This document shows positions 1 through 7,781 of a DNA stretch of 64,000 bases, piece after piece. Position numbers and translations under genes: made by a program. The DNA is from Deltaproteobacteria bacterium (GTDB taxonomy: Bacteria > Desulfobacterota > Binatia > HRBIN30 > JACQVA1): positions 62,001 to 126,000 of the forward strand of contig JACOST010000031.1 of NCBI GenBank assembly GCA_016178705.1. The letters run 5' to 3'. The notes beneath the pieces were generated by a model. It ran no database searches. It saw only the letters and a list, made by a program, of their open reading frames with translations, and had not been told where the DNA came from. How positions within the stretch are numbered: the first letter of the stretch is position 1; every line of letters begins with the position of its first letter.

Positions 1-54
1 GTCGAGGAACTCATCATTGGAGTCAACAATGCGTTGGGTGAGTGTTCGGCTTGA
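1..54 (+). CDS. C-terminal end of a dockerin-like repeat protein (partial)
   Basis: The first 54 bases read in frame as VEELIIGVNNALGECSA and then a TGA stop. This matches the second half of the EF-hand/dockerin-like tail that closes the proteins ending at 1050 and 4240 (VEEL, a GVNxAL helix, then a Cys close to the end). The rest of the gene lies before the window, so its main domain is unknown. By analogy with its neighbours it is probably another secreted protein of the same set. Confidence 0.75.
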   Translation, partial: VEELIIGVNNALGECSA

Positions 55-123
55 TTGGGGGGATGGGAGTCCGAAGTTCATGGACGAGTGGCCAGATGAA
101 ATTGGCTGCGGGAGGATGTTTGG

Positions 124-1050
124 ATGCTTAGGCGAATAGCTATAGTGAGCGGAATCGCGCTCGGCGCGCTCGGGCTCATGGCCGGCATCGCAGCCGCCCA
201 AAGCAAATGCACCGGCCTCAGTTGCGCGGTGCTGTCGGTATCCAACGTCAGCGGCAAGAACGTCGGCGACACGGTCAACATCACCGTGAGCTACAAGCAG
301 AGTCCAGACGATGGGACTGCGGGTCAGGGCAGTGACGAAACCGCCGCGCTGGCTTTCACGCTTGGCATGCCCGGCACGGGGAGCGGGGCCGGGTTGAGTT
401 TGGCGGATTGCAACGTCGGCAGCGATGGGTTGACACCGGCGGTTCACGTCGCCGATGGTGTCAAGAACAACTTCAAGGTCGTGATCGAGAACCTGCAGTG
501 CACCACCAGCAACGGCACCCCGCGCAACCGCTGTCTGTGTCCGGGCACGGGGCAGCAAACGGACAACTTCATCAACGTTGTTGTCTACGGACCGAAGGAT
601 CTCCCGAGCAGCGGTCCGGTCGATATTCCTGTGCTACCGAGCGAGGGCCCACTGGTGAGCTTCGATCTGAAGATCAATGCCGGTGGTCGTACCGATCTAC
701 ACGTATTTACTGAGACCGATGTGCAGGCGACGACACCCAAGCCGCAGTTCGGTGCGTTCCTGTCGATCGGCGATAAGGCCGCCGTCGATCAGACGTACAA
801 CCATACGACCAACACGGCGAAGGTAGCGATCACCGACGGATTCGTCGAAGCCGGTGCCTCCTGCGTTGGCGACTGTGACGGCATGAGTGGCGTCACCGTC
901 GAAGAGTTGATCCGCGGCGTCAACATCGCGTTGGGGAGCGTACCGCTCAGCGTTTGCCCGTCGTTCGATGCCGACCATTCGGATGATGTGACCGTCGAGG
1001 AGTTGGTGCAGGGCGTGAACAACGCGCTGCTGGGCTGTGGCCATCCGTAG
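124..1050 (+). CDS. Secreted cohesin-like protein with C-terminal dockerin-like EF-hand pair
   Basis: This is a 308-residue exported protein of unknown function. A signal peptide covers about residues 1-25 (hydrophobic core then AxA), and a GGGAGGA ribosome site precedes the ATG. Residues about 30-230 look like an all-beta, cohesin-like fold: an early VSxVSGKNVGDTVNITVSY stretch resembles the start of the next protein. The last 65 residues hold two EF-hand-like units, DCDGMSGVTVEEL and DADHSDDVTVEEL, each followed by a GVNxAL helix, with Cys residues flanking the pair. The Ca-binding Asp positions are only partly kept. Carrying both a cohesin-like body and a dockerin-like tail would let the protein bridge others on the surface, but no partner binding can be shown from sequence. 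The fold call is by eye and moderate in confidence. Confidence 0.75.
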   Translation: MLRRIAIVSGIALGALGLMAGIAAAQSKCTGLSCAVLSVSNVSGKNVGDTVNITVSYKQSPDDGTAGQGSDETAALAFTLGMPGTGSGAGLSLADCNVGSDGLTPAVHVADGVKNNFKVVIENLQCTTSNGTPRNRCLCPGTGQQTDNFINVVVYGPKDLPSSGPVDIPVLPSEGPLVSFDLKINAGGRTDLHVFTETDVQATTPKPQFGAFLSIGDKAAVDQTYNHTTNTAKVAITDGFVEAGASCVGDCDGMSGVTVEELIRGVNIALGSVPLSVCPSFDADHSDDVTVEELVQGVNNALLGCGHP

Positions 1051-1166
1051 GGTGCGGGACCCCGGACGGCGACGATTTGGGTGAGGACTCCGGCAGCGAC
1101 TTGAGCTTGCGAAAGCGATACGCTGCCGCAACCATTTTGCAGGTTACTCTCAGAAGGAGGACAGAG

Positions 1167-1976
1167 ATGAGAACGCGGACAGGGAGTTCAATGCTTCGAG
1201 GGTTGGCAGTGAGCACAGCAATCGCGCTGGGCGCATCAGCGGCCCACGCAGCCGTATCGATCAACGTCGGCAACGCCAGTGGTGCCCCAGGCGACCTGGT
1301 TCCCTTTTCAGTCACGCTGACCGCCGATGGCGGCGAGCAAGTGCTCGGGACCCAGAACGAACTTGGGTTGGATGCGGCCGGCGTGCACTTTGCGGCGAAG
1401 GTGAACAAGAAGCCGAATTGCGCGGTCAATCCAGCCATCTTCAAGAGCCTGAGCGGATTCGCTTTCTTGAACAGCTGCGATCCGACGGCGGGCGCCTGCA
1501 CTGGCATACGTGCGATCGTCGCACCCGGACTGGTCGACGAAGATGTGGCGTTGATCCCGACGGGATCGGTCCTCTACACTTGCATGATCCAGATTGCGAC
1601 TGACGCGGCCGGTGGAACCTCTCCGATCACGATCGATCACGTCAGAGCCAGCGATCCCAACGGCGTCGTCATTGAAGGTGTGACCGGCAATCCAGGCTCC
1701 GTTACTGTGGTGGTGCCGGCGACGGCAACCCCGACGCCATCGGAGACGCTGACACCGCTGCCGACGAACACCGCGCCACCGACGAATACGCTGCCTCCAA
1801 CCGTTACCAAGCCACCTGCCACGCACACCGCAATCCCGACCGTGACCAACACGCGTGGTTCGGGTGGTGGTGACGACGATGGTTGCCAGATCAGCGCCAC
1901 GCATCACAGCAACACCGGTTGGCTGGTGATGTTGCCAGCCGCTGCGTTCCTGTGGTTCCGGCGCCGCTCGCGCTAA
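1167..1976 (+). CDS. Surface-anchored cohesin-domain-like protein with MYXO-CTERM-like tail
   Basis: This 269-residue protein starts at the ATG preceded by AGAAGGAGG; an upstream in-frame start lacks such a site. A signal peptide ends near AAHAA. The body begins SINVGNASGAPGDLVPFSV, the typical opening of type I cohesins and related stalk domains, and runs to about residue 175. A Pro/Thr-rich linker of repeated TPxxT/PPTNT units follows. The C-terminus has a Gly/Asp patch with one Cys (GGGDDDGCQ), a hydrophobic helix (WLVMLPAAAFLWF) and a basic end (RRRSR). That tripartite layout matches MYXO-CTERM/rhombosortase-type sorting tails. It lies between dockerin-like proteins and is followed by a strong terminator. 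The likely role is a surface receptor for dockerin-like tails; this is inferred, not shown. Confidence 0.75.
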   Translation: MRTRTGSSMLRGLAVSTAIALGASAAHAAVSINVGNASGAPGDLVPFSVTLTADGGEQVLGTQNELGLDAAGVHFAAKVNKKPNCAVNPAIFKSLSGFAFLNSCDPTAGACTGIRAIVAPGLVDEDVALIPTGSVLYTCMIQIATDAAGGTSPITIDHVRASDPNGVVIEGVTGNPGSVTVVVPATATPTPSETLTPLPTNTAPPTNTLPPTVTKPPATHTAIPTVTNTRGSGGGDDDGCQISATHHSNTGWLVMLPAAAFLWFRRRSR

Positions 1977-2005
1977 CGCGCGCGGATCGCTAGACCGAGA
2001 ATCGG

Positions 2006-2037
2006 AGAGGGGGCCGCATGGCCCCCTCTTTTTTTTG
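2006..2037 (+). terminator. Rho-independent terminator
   Basis: A perfect 10-bp stem (2006-2015 with 2020-2029) with a GCAT loop is followed by a run of eight T residues. It sits 30 bases after the stop at 1976 and ends the cohesin-like transcription unit before the protease gene. Confidence 0.93.
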
Positions 2038-2089
2038 CTCGCCTAAGCAGACAGAATAGCGCTAACAAAGGTGATGGAACGGCGGCCTG

Positions 2090-4240
2090 GTGAAACGCAT
2101 AGCGCTCATTGTCGCAATCGCTCTCAGCTGGGCGCTGGCGCAAATCGGTCGAGCTGACGACAGCTCGTACACGGCCCTACCGGCCGCGCGCGCGTTGCCG
2201 GTTTCATCGGCGGATCTCCTCCTGAAGCGACTGGACGGCCTCACGCCGCTGGCGCAGGTGCCGTCGTTCGGCTTCACCTCACCGAATGCGCGCGCCGCGC
2301 AGCGATTGCCGGAATTCAAAGTGCTGGTGCAGCTCGATTCCGCTGCCGCCGCGGCGGCGTTTCGCACGGCCAGGTATGCGCCGGCCGCGCAGATCGGACG
2401 TGTCATCTCGCTGCAGGTGGGCGCGGACGAAGTCGCGAGTGTCGCGGCGATGCCGGGGGTGCGACGTATCGAAATGCAGCTCCCGCATCGCCTCCACCTA
2501 GACGTGAACACAGTGAAGAATGGAGCGGTGCAGGCTCGCGCCATCAGTGGGCTGAGCGGGAAAGGTGTGATTGTCGGCTTGATCGATTCGGGGATCGACT
2601 GGCGTCACGCTGATTTCCGCCGCGCCGATGGCAGCACGCGCGTGCGGGCGCTGTGGGACCAACTCGACGACAGTTTCACCACGTCCGGCGGAACGATCGG
2701 CTCGCCGCCGCCGCGCGATGCGACCAATGCGTCAGTCGGTACGGTGTACACGGAGGCTCAGATCAACGCCGCGCTCAATGGTGGAGCGGCGGTGAACAGT
2801 GTGGATCTCGTTGGCCACGGAACTTTCGCCGCCGGCTGCGCCGGCAGCAACGGCCTCGCTGCGGGGGCGTACACCGGGGTCGCGCCCGACAGCGATTTCG
2901 TCGTCGTCCGCGCCGGCGGCATGGACAAGCGCGACTTCAACATCAGTGGCGACACCCTCGCCGCGCTGCAGTGGATCGATGCGCAGGCCGCGGCGTTCGG
3001 CGAACCGCTGGTCGTCAATATGAGTTTCGGCCAACACTTCGGCCCGCACGATGGCACCAGCGCGGAGGAAGTGGCGCTCGATGACTTTGTCGCGACGCCG
3101 GGACGCGTGGTCGCCGTCTCCGCCGGCAACGAGCGGGCGGCGGGGATTCATACCAGTGGCTCAGCCCGCGGTGGCCGCGCCCTGCAAGTTCGGGTGGATG
3201 CCGATAGCGACGACTTGCTCGCCGTCGATTGCTGGTTCGGCGGAACCGACGTAGTTGACCTCGGCTTCTTCGATCCCGACGCCACCGGCGTAGCCAACGC
3301 GAACGTCAGCGCTGGCCATTGCGATCAAACCCAGAACGCGAGCAATCGCGTCAGCCTCTGTGTCGACGATATCGACGCGATGAACGGCAGCCGCGAGGTG
3401 CTCTTCCTGGTCGAGCCACGCAATGCCGGTGGAACGATCTCGATCGGTACGTGGCAGTTCATCTTGCGCGACGAAGGTGGCGTCCACGACGGCCACTTTG
3501 ACTGCTGGTCGGTGAACACTCAGCGCTTCAGCGCCGACGCCGATGGCTCCGAGACGGTGGCAATCCCGGGTACGGCGCGCGGCGCGCTCACCGTCGGTGG
3601 CGCCAACCTGCGCGGCAGCTGGCCGAGTGAGAGCGGAACGAACACGACGATCGACGCCGGCGTCGCCGACGACCTCGCGTTCTTCAGCAGCATCGGGCCG
3701 ACTCGCGACGGGCGGGTGAAGCCCGATATCGTGACCGGGGCCAACTGGGTCTTGTCGGCATGGTCGCAAGCCGATGGCACCGGGTCGGGTATTGCCGGCG
3801 ATCCGATCGATACGCGCCGGGTCAGTGCCGACGGTGTCCACGCCGCATCGCGCGGGACGAGTTTTTCAGCGCCGCAAGTCGCCGGCGCCGCCGCCTTGTT
3901 GCTGGAATCGAATCCACAGCTGCATGCCACCGACGTCGCCGACCTGCTGCACGCGAGCGCGCGCAGCGACGCGTTCACCGGGGCGACCCCAAATTCGTTG
4001 TGGGGGTATGGCAAGCTCGATGTGGCGGCTGCGGTGGAGTCGGTGCCCGGCCGCTGCCTCGTTGACTGCGATCATGACGGCATGACCACCGTGGACGAGT
4101 TAGTGACCGCAGTGAAGATTGCTCTCGGTGAGTTGCCGCTGGCGCGCTGCCTCGCCGCCGACGCCAATCACGATGAGCAAGTGACGGTGGAAGAACTGAC
4201 CGGCGGAGTGCGCGCCGCGTTGGGCGGCTGCGTGTCGTAG
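2090..4240 (+). CDS. Secreted subtilisin-like (S8) serine protease with dockerin-like tail
   Basis: This is a 716-residue exported peptidase. A signal peptide (about 1-22) is followed by a propeptide-like region. The catalytic triad is visible: Asp166 in GLIDSGID, His243 in GHGTFAAG and Ser591 in RGTSFSAPQVAGA. A SAGNE motif supplies the likely oxyanion Asn. Between His and Ser lies an insert of roughly 200 residues with a beta-sandwich look, as in large S8 proteases. The last 60 residues repeat the Cys-flanked EF-hand pair seen at 1050 (DCDHDGMTTVDEL, DANHDEQVTVEEL). The start is a GTG; no better in-frame start is seen. The shared tail suggests docking to a cohesin-like surface protein such as the one ending at 1976. 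The protease call is strong; the docking idea is inference. Confidence 0.9.
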   Translation: MKRIALIVAIALSWALAQIGRADDSSYTALPAARALPVSSADLLLKRLDGLTPLAQVPSFGFTSPNARAAQRLPEFKVLVQLDSAAAAAAFRTARYAPAAQIGRVISLQVGADEVASVAAMPGVRRIEMQLPHRLHLDVNTVKNGAVQARAISGLSGKGVIVGLIDSGIDWRHADFRRADGSTRVRALWDQLDDSFTTSGGTIGSPPPRDATNASVGTVYTEAQINAALNGGAAVNSVDLVGHGTFAAGCAGSNGLAAGAYTGVAPDSDFVVVRAGGMDKRDFNISGDTLAALQWIDAQAAAFGEPLVVNMSFGQHFGPHDGTSAEEVALDDFVATPGRVVAVSAGNERAAGIHTSGSARGGRALQVRVDADSDDLLAVDCWFGGTDVVDLGFFDPDATGVANANVSAGHCDQTQNASNRVSLCVDDIDAMNGSREVLFLVEPRNAGGTISIGTWQFILRDEGGVHDGHFDCWSVNTQRFSADADGSETVAIPGTARGALTVGGANLRGSWPSESGTNTTIDAGVADDLAFFSSIGPTRDGRVKPDIVTGANWVLSAWSQADGTGSGIAGDPIDTRRVSADGVHAASRGTSFSAPQVAGAAALLLESNPQLHATDVADLLHASARSDAFTGATPNSLWGYGKLDVAAAVESVPGRCLVDCDHDGMTTVDELVTAVKIALGELPLARCLAADANHDEQVTVEELTGGVRAALGGCVS

Positions 4241-4282
4241 TGCCTTGACCGGCCAGCGCCCCTTGCGTATGCAACGAGAACC

Positions 4283-5533
4283 ATGGCTCGAACCGAACGT
4301 CGCGTCGTGGTGACGGGCCTGGGCCTGGTCACACCCCTCGGCAACACACTCCAGAGCAACCTCGACGCCTTGATGACGGGACGATCCGGCATCGGGCCGA
4401 TCACCCATTTCGATGCCTCCGAGTTTCCCAGTCGAATCGCCGGCGAAGTTCGCGATTTCGATCCGGGCGATTTCATCGAGAAGAAGGAAATCAAGAAGAT
4501 GGATGGGTTCATCCACTACGCCGTCGCGGCGGCGCAGATGGCGGTGGATGACGCGACGTTTCGCGTCGATGCGGCGGAAGCCGAACGCGTCGGGGTGCTT
4601 GTCGGCGTCGGTATGGGCGGCATCGCTACCGTCGAGGAGTACGTTGAAGCCTATCTCAAGCACGGGTTGAAACGGGTGTCGCCGTTCTTCATTCCGCGCT
4701 TAATCGCCAATCTCGCACCCGGAAACATTGCCATCCGTTTCGGGCTCAAGGGCATGAACTATGCGCCTGCCAGCGCCTGCGCGTCGGGCGGGCACGCGAT
4801 TGGCGAAGCCTTTCGTCTGATTCGCTTCGGCTATCAAGATGCGATGCTTGCAGGTGGGTCTGAAGCGGCCGTGACGCCGCTCGGCGTCGGTGGCTTCGCC
4901 GTGATGCGCGCGCTCTCGACACGGAACGAAGAGCCGCAGCGGGCGAGTCGCCCGTTCGATCGCACCCGTGACGGCTTTGTGATCGCCGAAGGCGCCGGCG
5001 TGTTGGTGCTGGAATCACTCGAACGAGCGCAGCAGCGCGGCGCGCGCATCTATGCCGAGATCGTCGGCTACGGGGCCAACGCCGACGCCTATCACATCAC
5101 CACACCCAGCCCGGACGGGCAGGGGGCCACGCGGTGCATGCAACTGGCGCTTGAAGACGGCGCGATCGATCCGCTGGCGGTCGACTACATCAACGCGCAC
5201 GGCACGTCGACGCCGTACAACGACGCGACCGAGACCAAGGCGATCAAGCGCGTCTTTGGCGAGCACGCAGCCCGCTTGGCCGTGAGTTCGACCAAGTCGC
5301 TGACCGGCCATCTGCTCGGCGCCGGCGGCGCGGTCGAGGCGGCATACACGGCCTTGGCGCTGCACCACCAACGCATCCCGCCGACCTGGAACTATAGCGA
5401 GCGCGATCCGGAGTGCGATCTCGATTACGTGCCGAATCAACCGCGCGACGCGGCGCTGCGCGTGGCGCTGTCGAACTCGTTTGGTTTCGGGGGCGCCAAC
5501 GTCTGCCTGGCGCTGCAACGGTGGACGCAGTGA
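4283..5533 (+). CDS. fabF: Beta-ketoacyl-ACP synthase II
   Basis: This condensing enzyme elongates acyl-ACP with malonyl-ACP in type II fatty acid synthesis. The 416-residue length matches FabF. The Cys-His-His triad is clear: Cys166 in PASACASGGHA, His306 in NAHGTSTPYND and His343 in KSLTGHLLGAGG. The C-terminal NSFGFGGANV signature is present. Neither an ACP nor other fab genes are next to it. Instead its stop codon overlaps the start of an ArsA-like ATPase gene, suggesting co-transcription with the ATPase pair downstream. Confidence 0.95.
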   Translation: MARTERRVVVTGLGLVTPLGNTLQSNLDALMTGRSGIGPITHFDASEFPSRIAGEVRDFDPGDFIEKKEIKKMDGFIHYAVAAAQMAVDDATFRVDAAEAERVGVLVGVGMGGIATVEEYVEAYLKHGLKRVSPFFIPRLIANLAPGNIAIRFGLKGMNYAPASACASGGHAIGEAFRLIRFGYQDAMLAGGSEAAVTPLGVGGFAVMRALSTRNEEPQRASRPFDRTRDGFVIAEGAGVLVLESLERAQQRGARIYAEIVGYGANADAYHITTPSPDGQGATRCMQLALEDGAIDPLAVDYINAHGTSTPYNDATETKAIKRVFGEHAARLAVSSTKSLTGHLLGAGGAVEAAYTALALHHQRIPPTWNYSERDPECDLDYVPNQPRDAALRVALSNSFGFGGANVCLALQRWTQ

Positions 5534-6507
5534 TCGGCAAATTGTTTCAACGGCGCCTGCTCGTGGTCGCCGGCAAGGGCGGCGTCGGCAAGACGACGGT
5601 GGCCTGCGCCCTGGCGCTCGAAGCTGCCCGAGCCGGTAAGCGTACTGTCCTGGCCGAGGTCGATGGCAGCGGCCGCGCGGCGGCGCTGTTGGGCCTGGAT
5701 CCCGTGCCGATCGGCGAAGTCCGCCCGGTGCGCCCAAATCTGCACGTCATGGCGGTGGACGGGAAAGCCGCGCTGGAAGAGTATCTGGCGATGATCGTTC
5801 CGATTCGCCGTTTGCTCGACGCGGTATTTTCCAGCCGCATCTATCAGTACTTCGTCGCGGCCGCGCCCGGGTTGAAGGAGCTGATGACGATCGGAAAAAT
5901 ATTCTACGAGGCCGAGCGCGTCGACGAGACAACCGACGCGCGGCGCTGGGATCTCGTGATCCTGGATGCGCCGGCTACCGGCCACAGCGTGCAGTATCTG
6001 CGCATGCCGCGCGCGGCCCACGATGCATTCGGCGGCGGCTTGGTGGCGCGCGAAACGCAGCGGGTGCTCGACCTGCTCACCGACCGCAAGCAGACCGCGA
6101 TCAATCTGGTGACCACCGCGGAGGAGATGCCGGTCAACGAGACCATCGAGATGTATCGCCAGCTCTGCGGGGAATTGCGGCTGCCCGCCGGGTATCTCTT
6201 CGTCAACCGAGTTCATCGTGTCGCCTTTGCCGATGCAGATGTGGAGCGGGTAGCGGCCGCACTGCCGACGGCGCGGGACGCCGATGATCGCGCCGTGCTC
6301 GAAGAGATCGTGCGCCGCGGGCGTGAGGAATGCGGCTGGAGCGCCATCAACGCGCGCTATCGCGAACGTCTCGCGACGGAGATCGACCTCCCGGCCGTCG
6401 AGATTCCGTACATCTTCGCGGAGGAGTTTGGTGTCGAGCAGGTGCGTGAGATCGCCGCCGGTTTGGTTTCGAATGCTGCGCTCAGCGCGCAACGGCGGGC
6501 GCGATGA
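5521..6507 (+). CDS. ArsA/Get3-family ATPase, first of pair (Rv3679/BagA-like)
   Basis: This is a soluble deviant-Walker ATPase of about 328 residues. The P-loop GKGGVGKTT has the signature Lys of the ArsA/MinD class. Later motifs are VILDAPATGHS (switch/Walker B region) and FVNRVHR. The fold suits conformational coupling of ATP hydrolysis; the metal-binding Cys of arsenite ArsA are not evident. The start is GTG 5521 or GTG 5530, both overlapping the fabF stop; an earlier start would lie deep inside fabF. The stop overlaps the next gene by four bases. Paired ATPases of this kind resemble Mycobacterium tuberculosis Rv3679-Rv3680 (Bag proteins) in order and motifs, so a heteromeric complex is likely. 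The client or substrate is unknown. Confidence 0.88.
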   Translation: MDAVIGKLFQRRLLVVAGKGGVGKTTVACALALEAARAGKRTVLAEVDGSGRAAALLGLDPVPIGEVRPVRPNLHVMAVDGKAALEEYLAMIVPIRRLLDAVFSSRIYQYFVAAAPGLKELMTIGKIFYEAERVDETTDARRWDLVILDAPATGHSVQYLRMPRAAHDAFGGGLVARETQRVLDLLTDRKQTAINLVTTAEEMPVNETIEMYRQLCGELRLPAGYLFVNRVHRVAFADADVERVAAALPTARDADDRAVLEEIVRRGREECGWSAINARYRERLATEIDLPAVEIPYIFAEEFGVEQVREIAAGLVSNAALSAQRRAR

Positions 6508-7619
6508 AGGCGTTGGCGAGTGTATTGGCGAAGCACCGTGTCGTGATCTGTGCCGGCAGCGGCGGGGTCGGCAAAACCAGCACCGCCGCAGCCATCGCGC
6601 TCTATGGCGCGCAGCACGGCGCTCGTGCGATCGTGCTGACGATCGATCCGGCGCGCCGGCTGGCCGACGCGTTGGGGTTGGGCGCCATGGGTTCCGAAGA
6701 ACGAGCAGTGCCGATTAACGGCGGAGGCAGTCTCACCGCAATGATGCTGGATCAAAAGGGCGCGTGGGACACCTTGGTGGAGCGGCATGCGCCGTCGGAG
6801 GAAGCGCGGCAGCGCATTCTGGCGAACCGCTTCTATCAACATCTGTCGCAGAGCTTCGCCGGGTCGCAGGAGTACATGGCGGTCGAGCAGTTGTGTGAGC
6901 TGCATGAGAGCGGGCGCTACGACCTCATCGTCGTCGACACGCCGCCGACGCAACACGCGCTCGATTTCCTCGAAGCGCCGCAACGCATCGCTGACTTCCT
7001 CGACAAAAGTGTCGTCCGATGGTTCGTCAAGCCGTACTTCTCTGCCGGGTGGGCGACGTTGCGGTTCATGAACCGTACGGTCGGAGTATTGTTCCGCAAG
7101 ATCGAGGAAGCCACTGGGGTCGCCGCGCTCGCCGAGGTGTCGGACTTCTTCACTTCTATGGGCGGACTGTTCGACGGCTTCGAGGCGCGCGTGCGGCGCG
7201 TCTACGAGCTGCTGCGAGCGCGGGAGACCGCGTTTGTCCTGGTGGTGAGTCCCGAAGAGCAAGTGTTGCGCGAGGCGGAATACTTTTGTCGGATGGTCGG
7301 TGAACGGCGCATGGCGCTGCGGGCGGTCGTCTTCAATCGCGTGCACCGAGAGTACGCGGGCCGGCCCCGCACTCTCGATCCTGACCGCCTGCGCGCGTTG
7401 GTGACGCGCACTGGAGGGGCTGCTGCCACCGAAGCGTTGGTGCAAAACTTCCTACGCTTCGAGACCGTTGCCCGCGGTGACATGGTACGCATGGAATCAT
7501 TCCGTCGTCAGTTGCCGAAGAGCATGGCGATCGCCGAAGTGCCAAACTTCGATGCTGACCTGCACGACATCGCCAGCCTGATGCGGATGCATCCGTATCT
7601 GTTCGCCGACGCGGCGTGA
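6504..7619 (+). CDS. ArsA/Get3-family ATPase, second of pair (Rv3680/BagB-like)
   Basis: The 371-residue partner of the preceding ATPase starts at an ATGA overlap. Its P-loop reads GSGGVGKTS, so the signature Lys of the deviant Walker A is replaced by Ser. The same asymmetry (GAGGVGKTT) is found in Rv3680 of mycobacteria. Other shared blocks are VLTIDPARRLADALG, FYQHLSQSFAGSQEYMA and DLIVVDTPPTQHALDFLEAP. The probable role is as the second subunit of a Get3-like heteromer. The gene ends 160 bases before the oppositely oriented LapAB gene, and that gap holds a repeat element. Confidence 0.88.
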   Translation: MKALASVLAKHRVVICAGSGGVGKTSTAAAIALYGAQHGARAIVLTIDPARRLADALGLGAMGSEERAVPINGGGSLTAMMLDQKGAWDTLVERHAPSEEARQRILANRFYQHLSQSFAGSQEYMAVEQLCELHESGRYDLIVVDTPPTQHALDFLEAPQRIADFLDKSVVRWFVKPYFSAGWATLRFMNRTVGVLFRKIEEATGVAALAEVSDFFTSMGGLFDGFEARVRRVYELLRARETAFVLVVSPEEQVLREAEYFCRMVGERRMALRAVVFNRVHREYAGRPRTLDPDRLRALVTRTGGAAATEALVQNFLRFETVARGDMVRMESFRRQLPKSMAIAEVPNFDADLHDIASLMRMHPYLFADAA

Positions 7620-7639
7620 GGGCTCCGCCCCGGAAGGCG

Positions 7640-7771
7640 CCCTCGATACGATCGCTTCGCGATCTACTCGGGCAAACGGATGTGGACTCTCGGAGAGAAG
7701 GACTGCTTCCCCCTGTAGTGGCGCTGAGCAGAAGCCGGAGGCTTCGTATCGAAGCGCCATGTATCGAGGGG
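7640..7771. repeat. 132-bp dispersed element with terminal inverted repeats, copy A
   Basis: The element is bounded by a perfect 10-bp inverted repeat (ccctcgatac at 7640, gtatcgaggg at the right end). Its first 42 bases match the copy at 22165 in 41 positions, and the last 40 are also closely similar. Nested hairpins are visible (gatcgc-ttc-gcgatc and cttcg-tat-cgaag). It lies between two convergent genes. It carries no coding capacity and looks like a REP/MITE-type element. Confidence 0.85.
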
Positions 7772-7781
7772 CGATTCTAAC

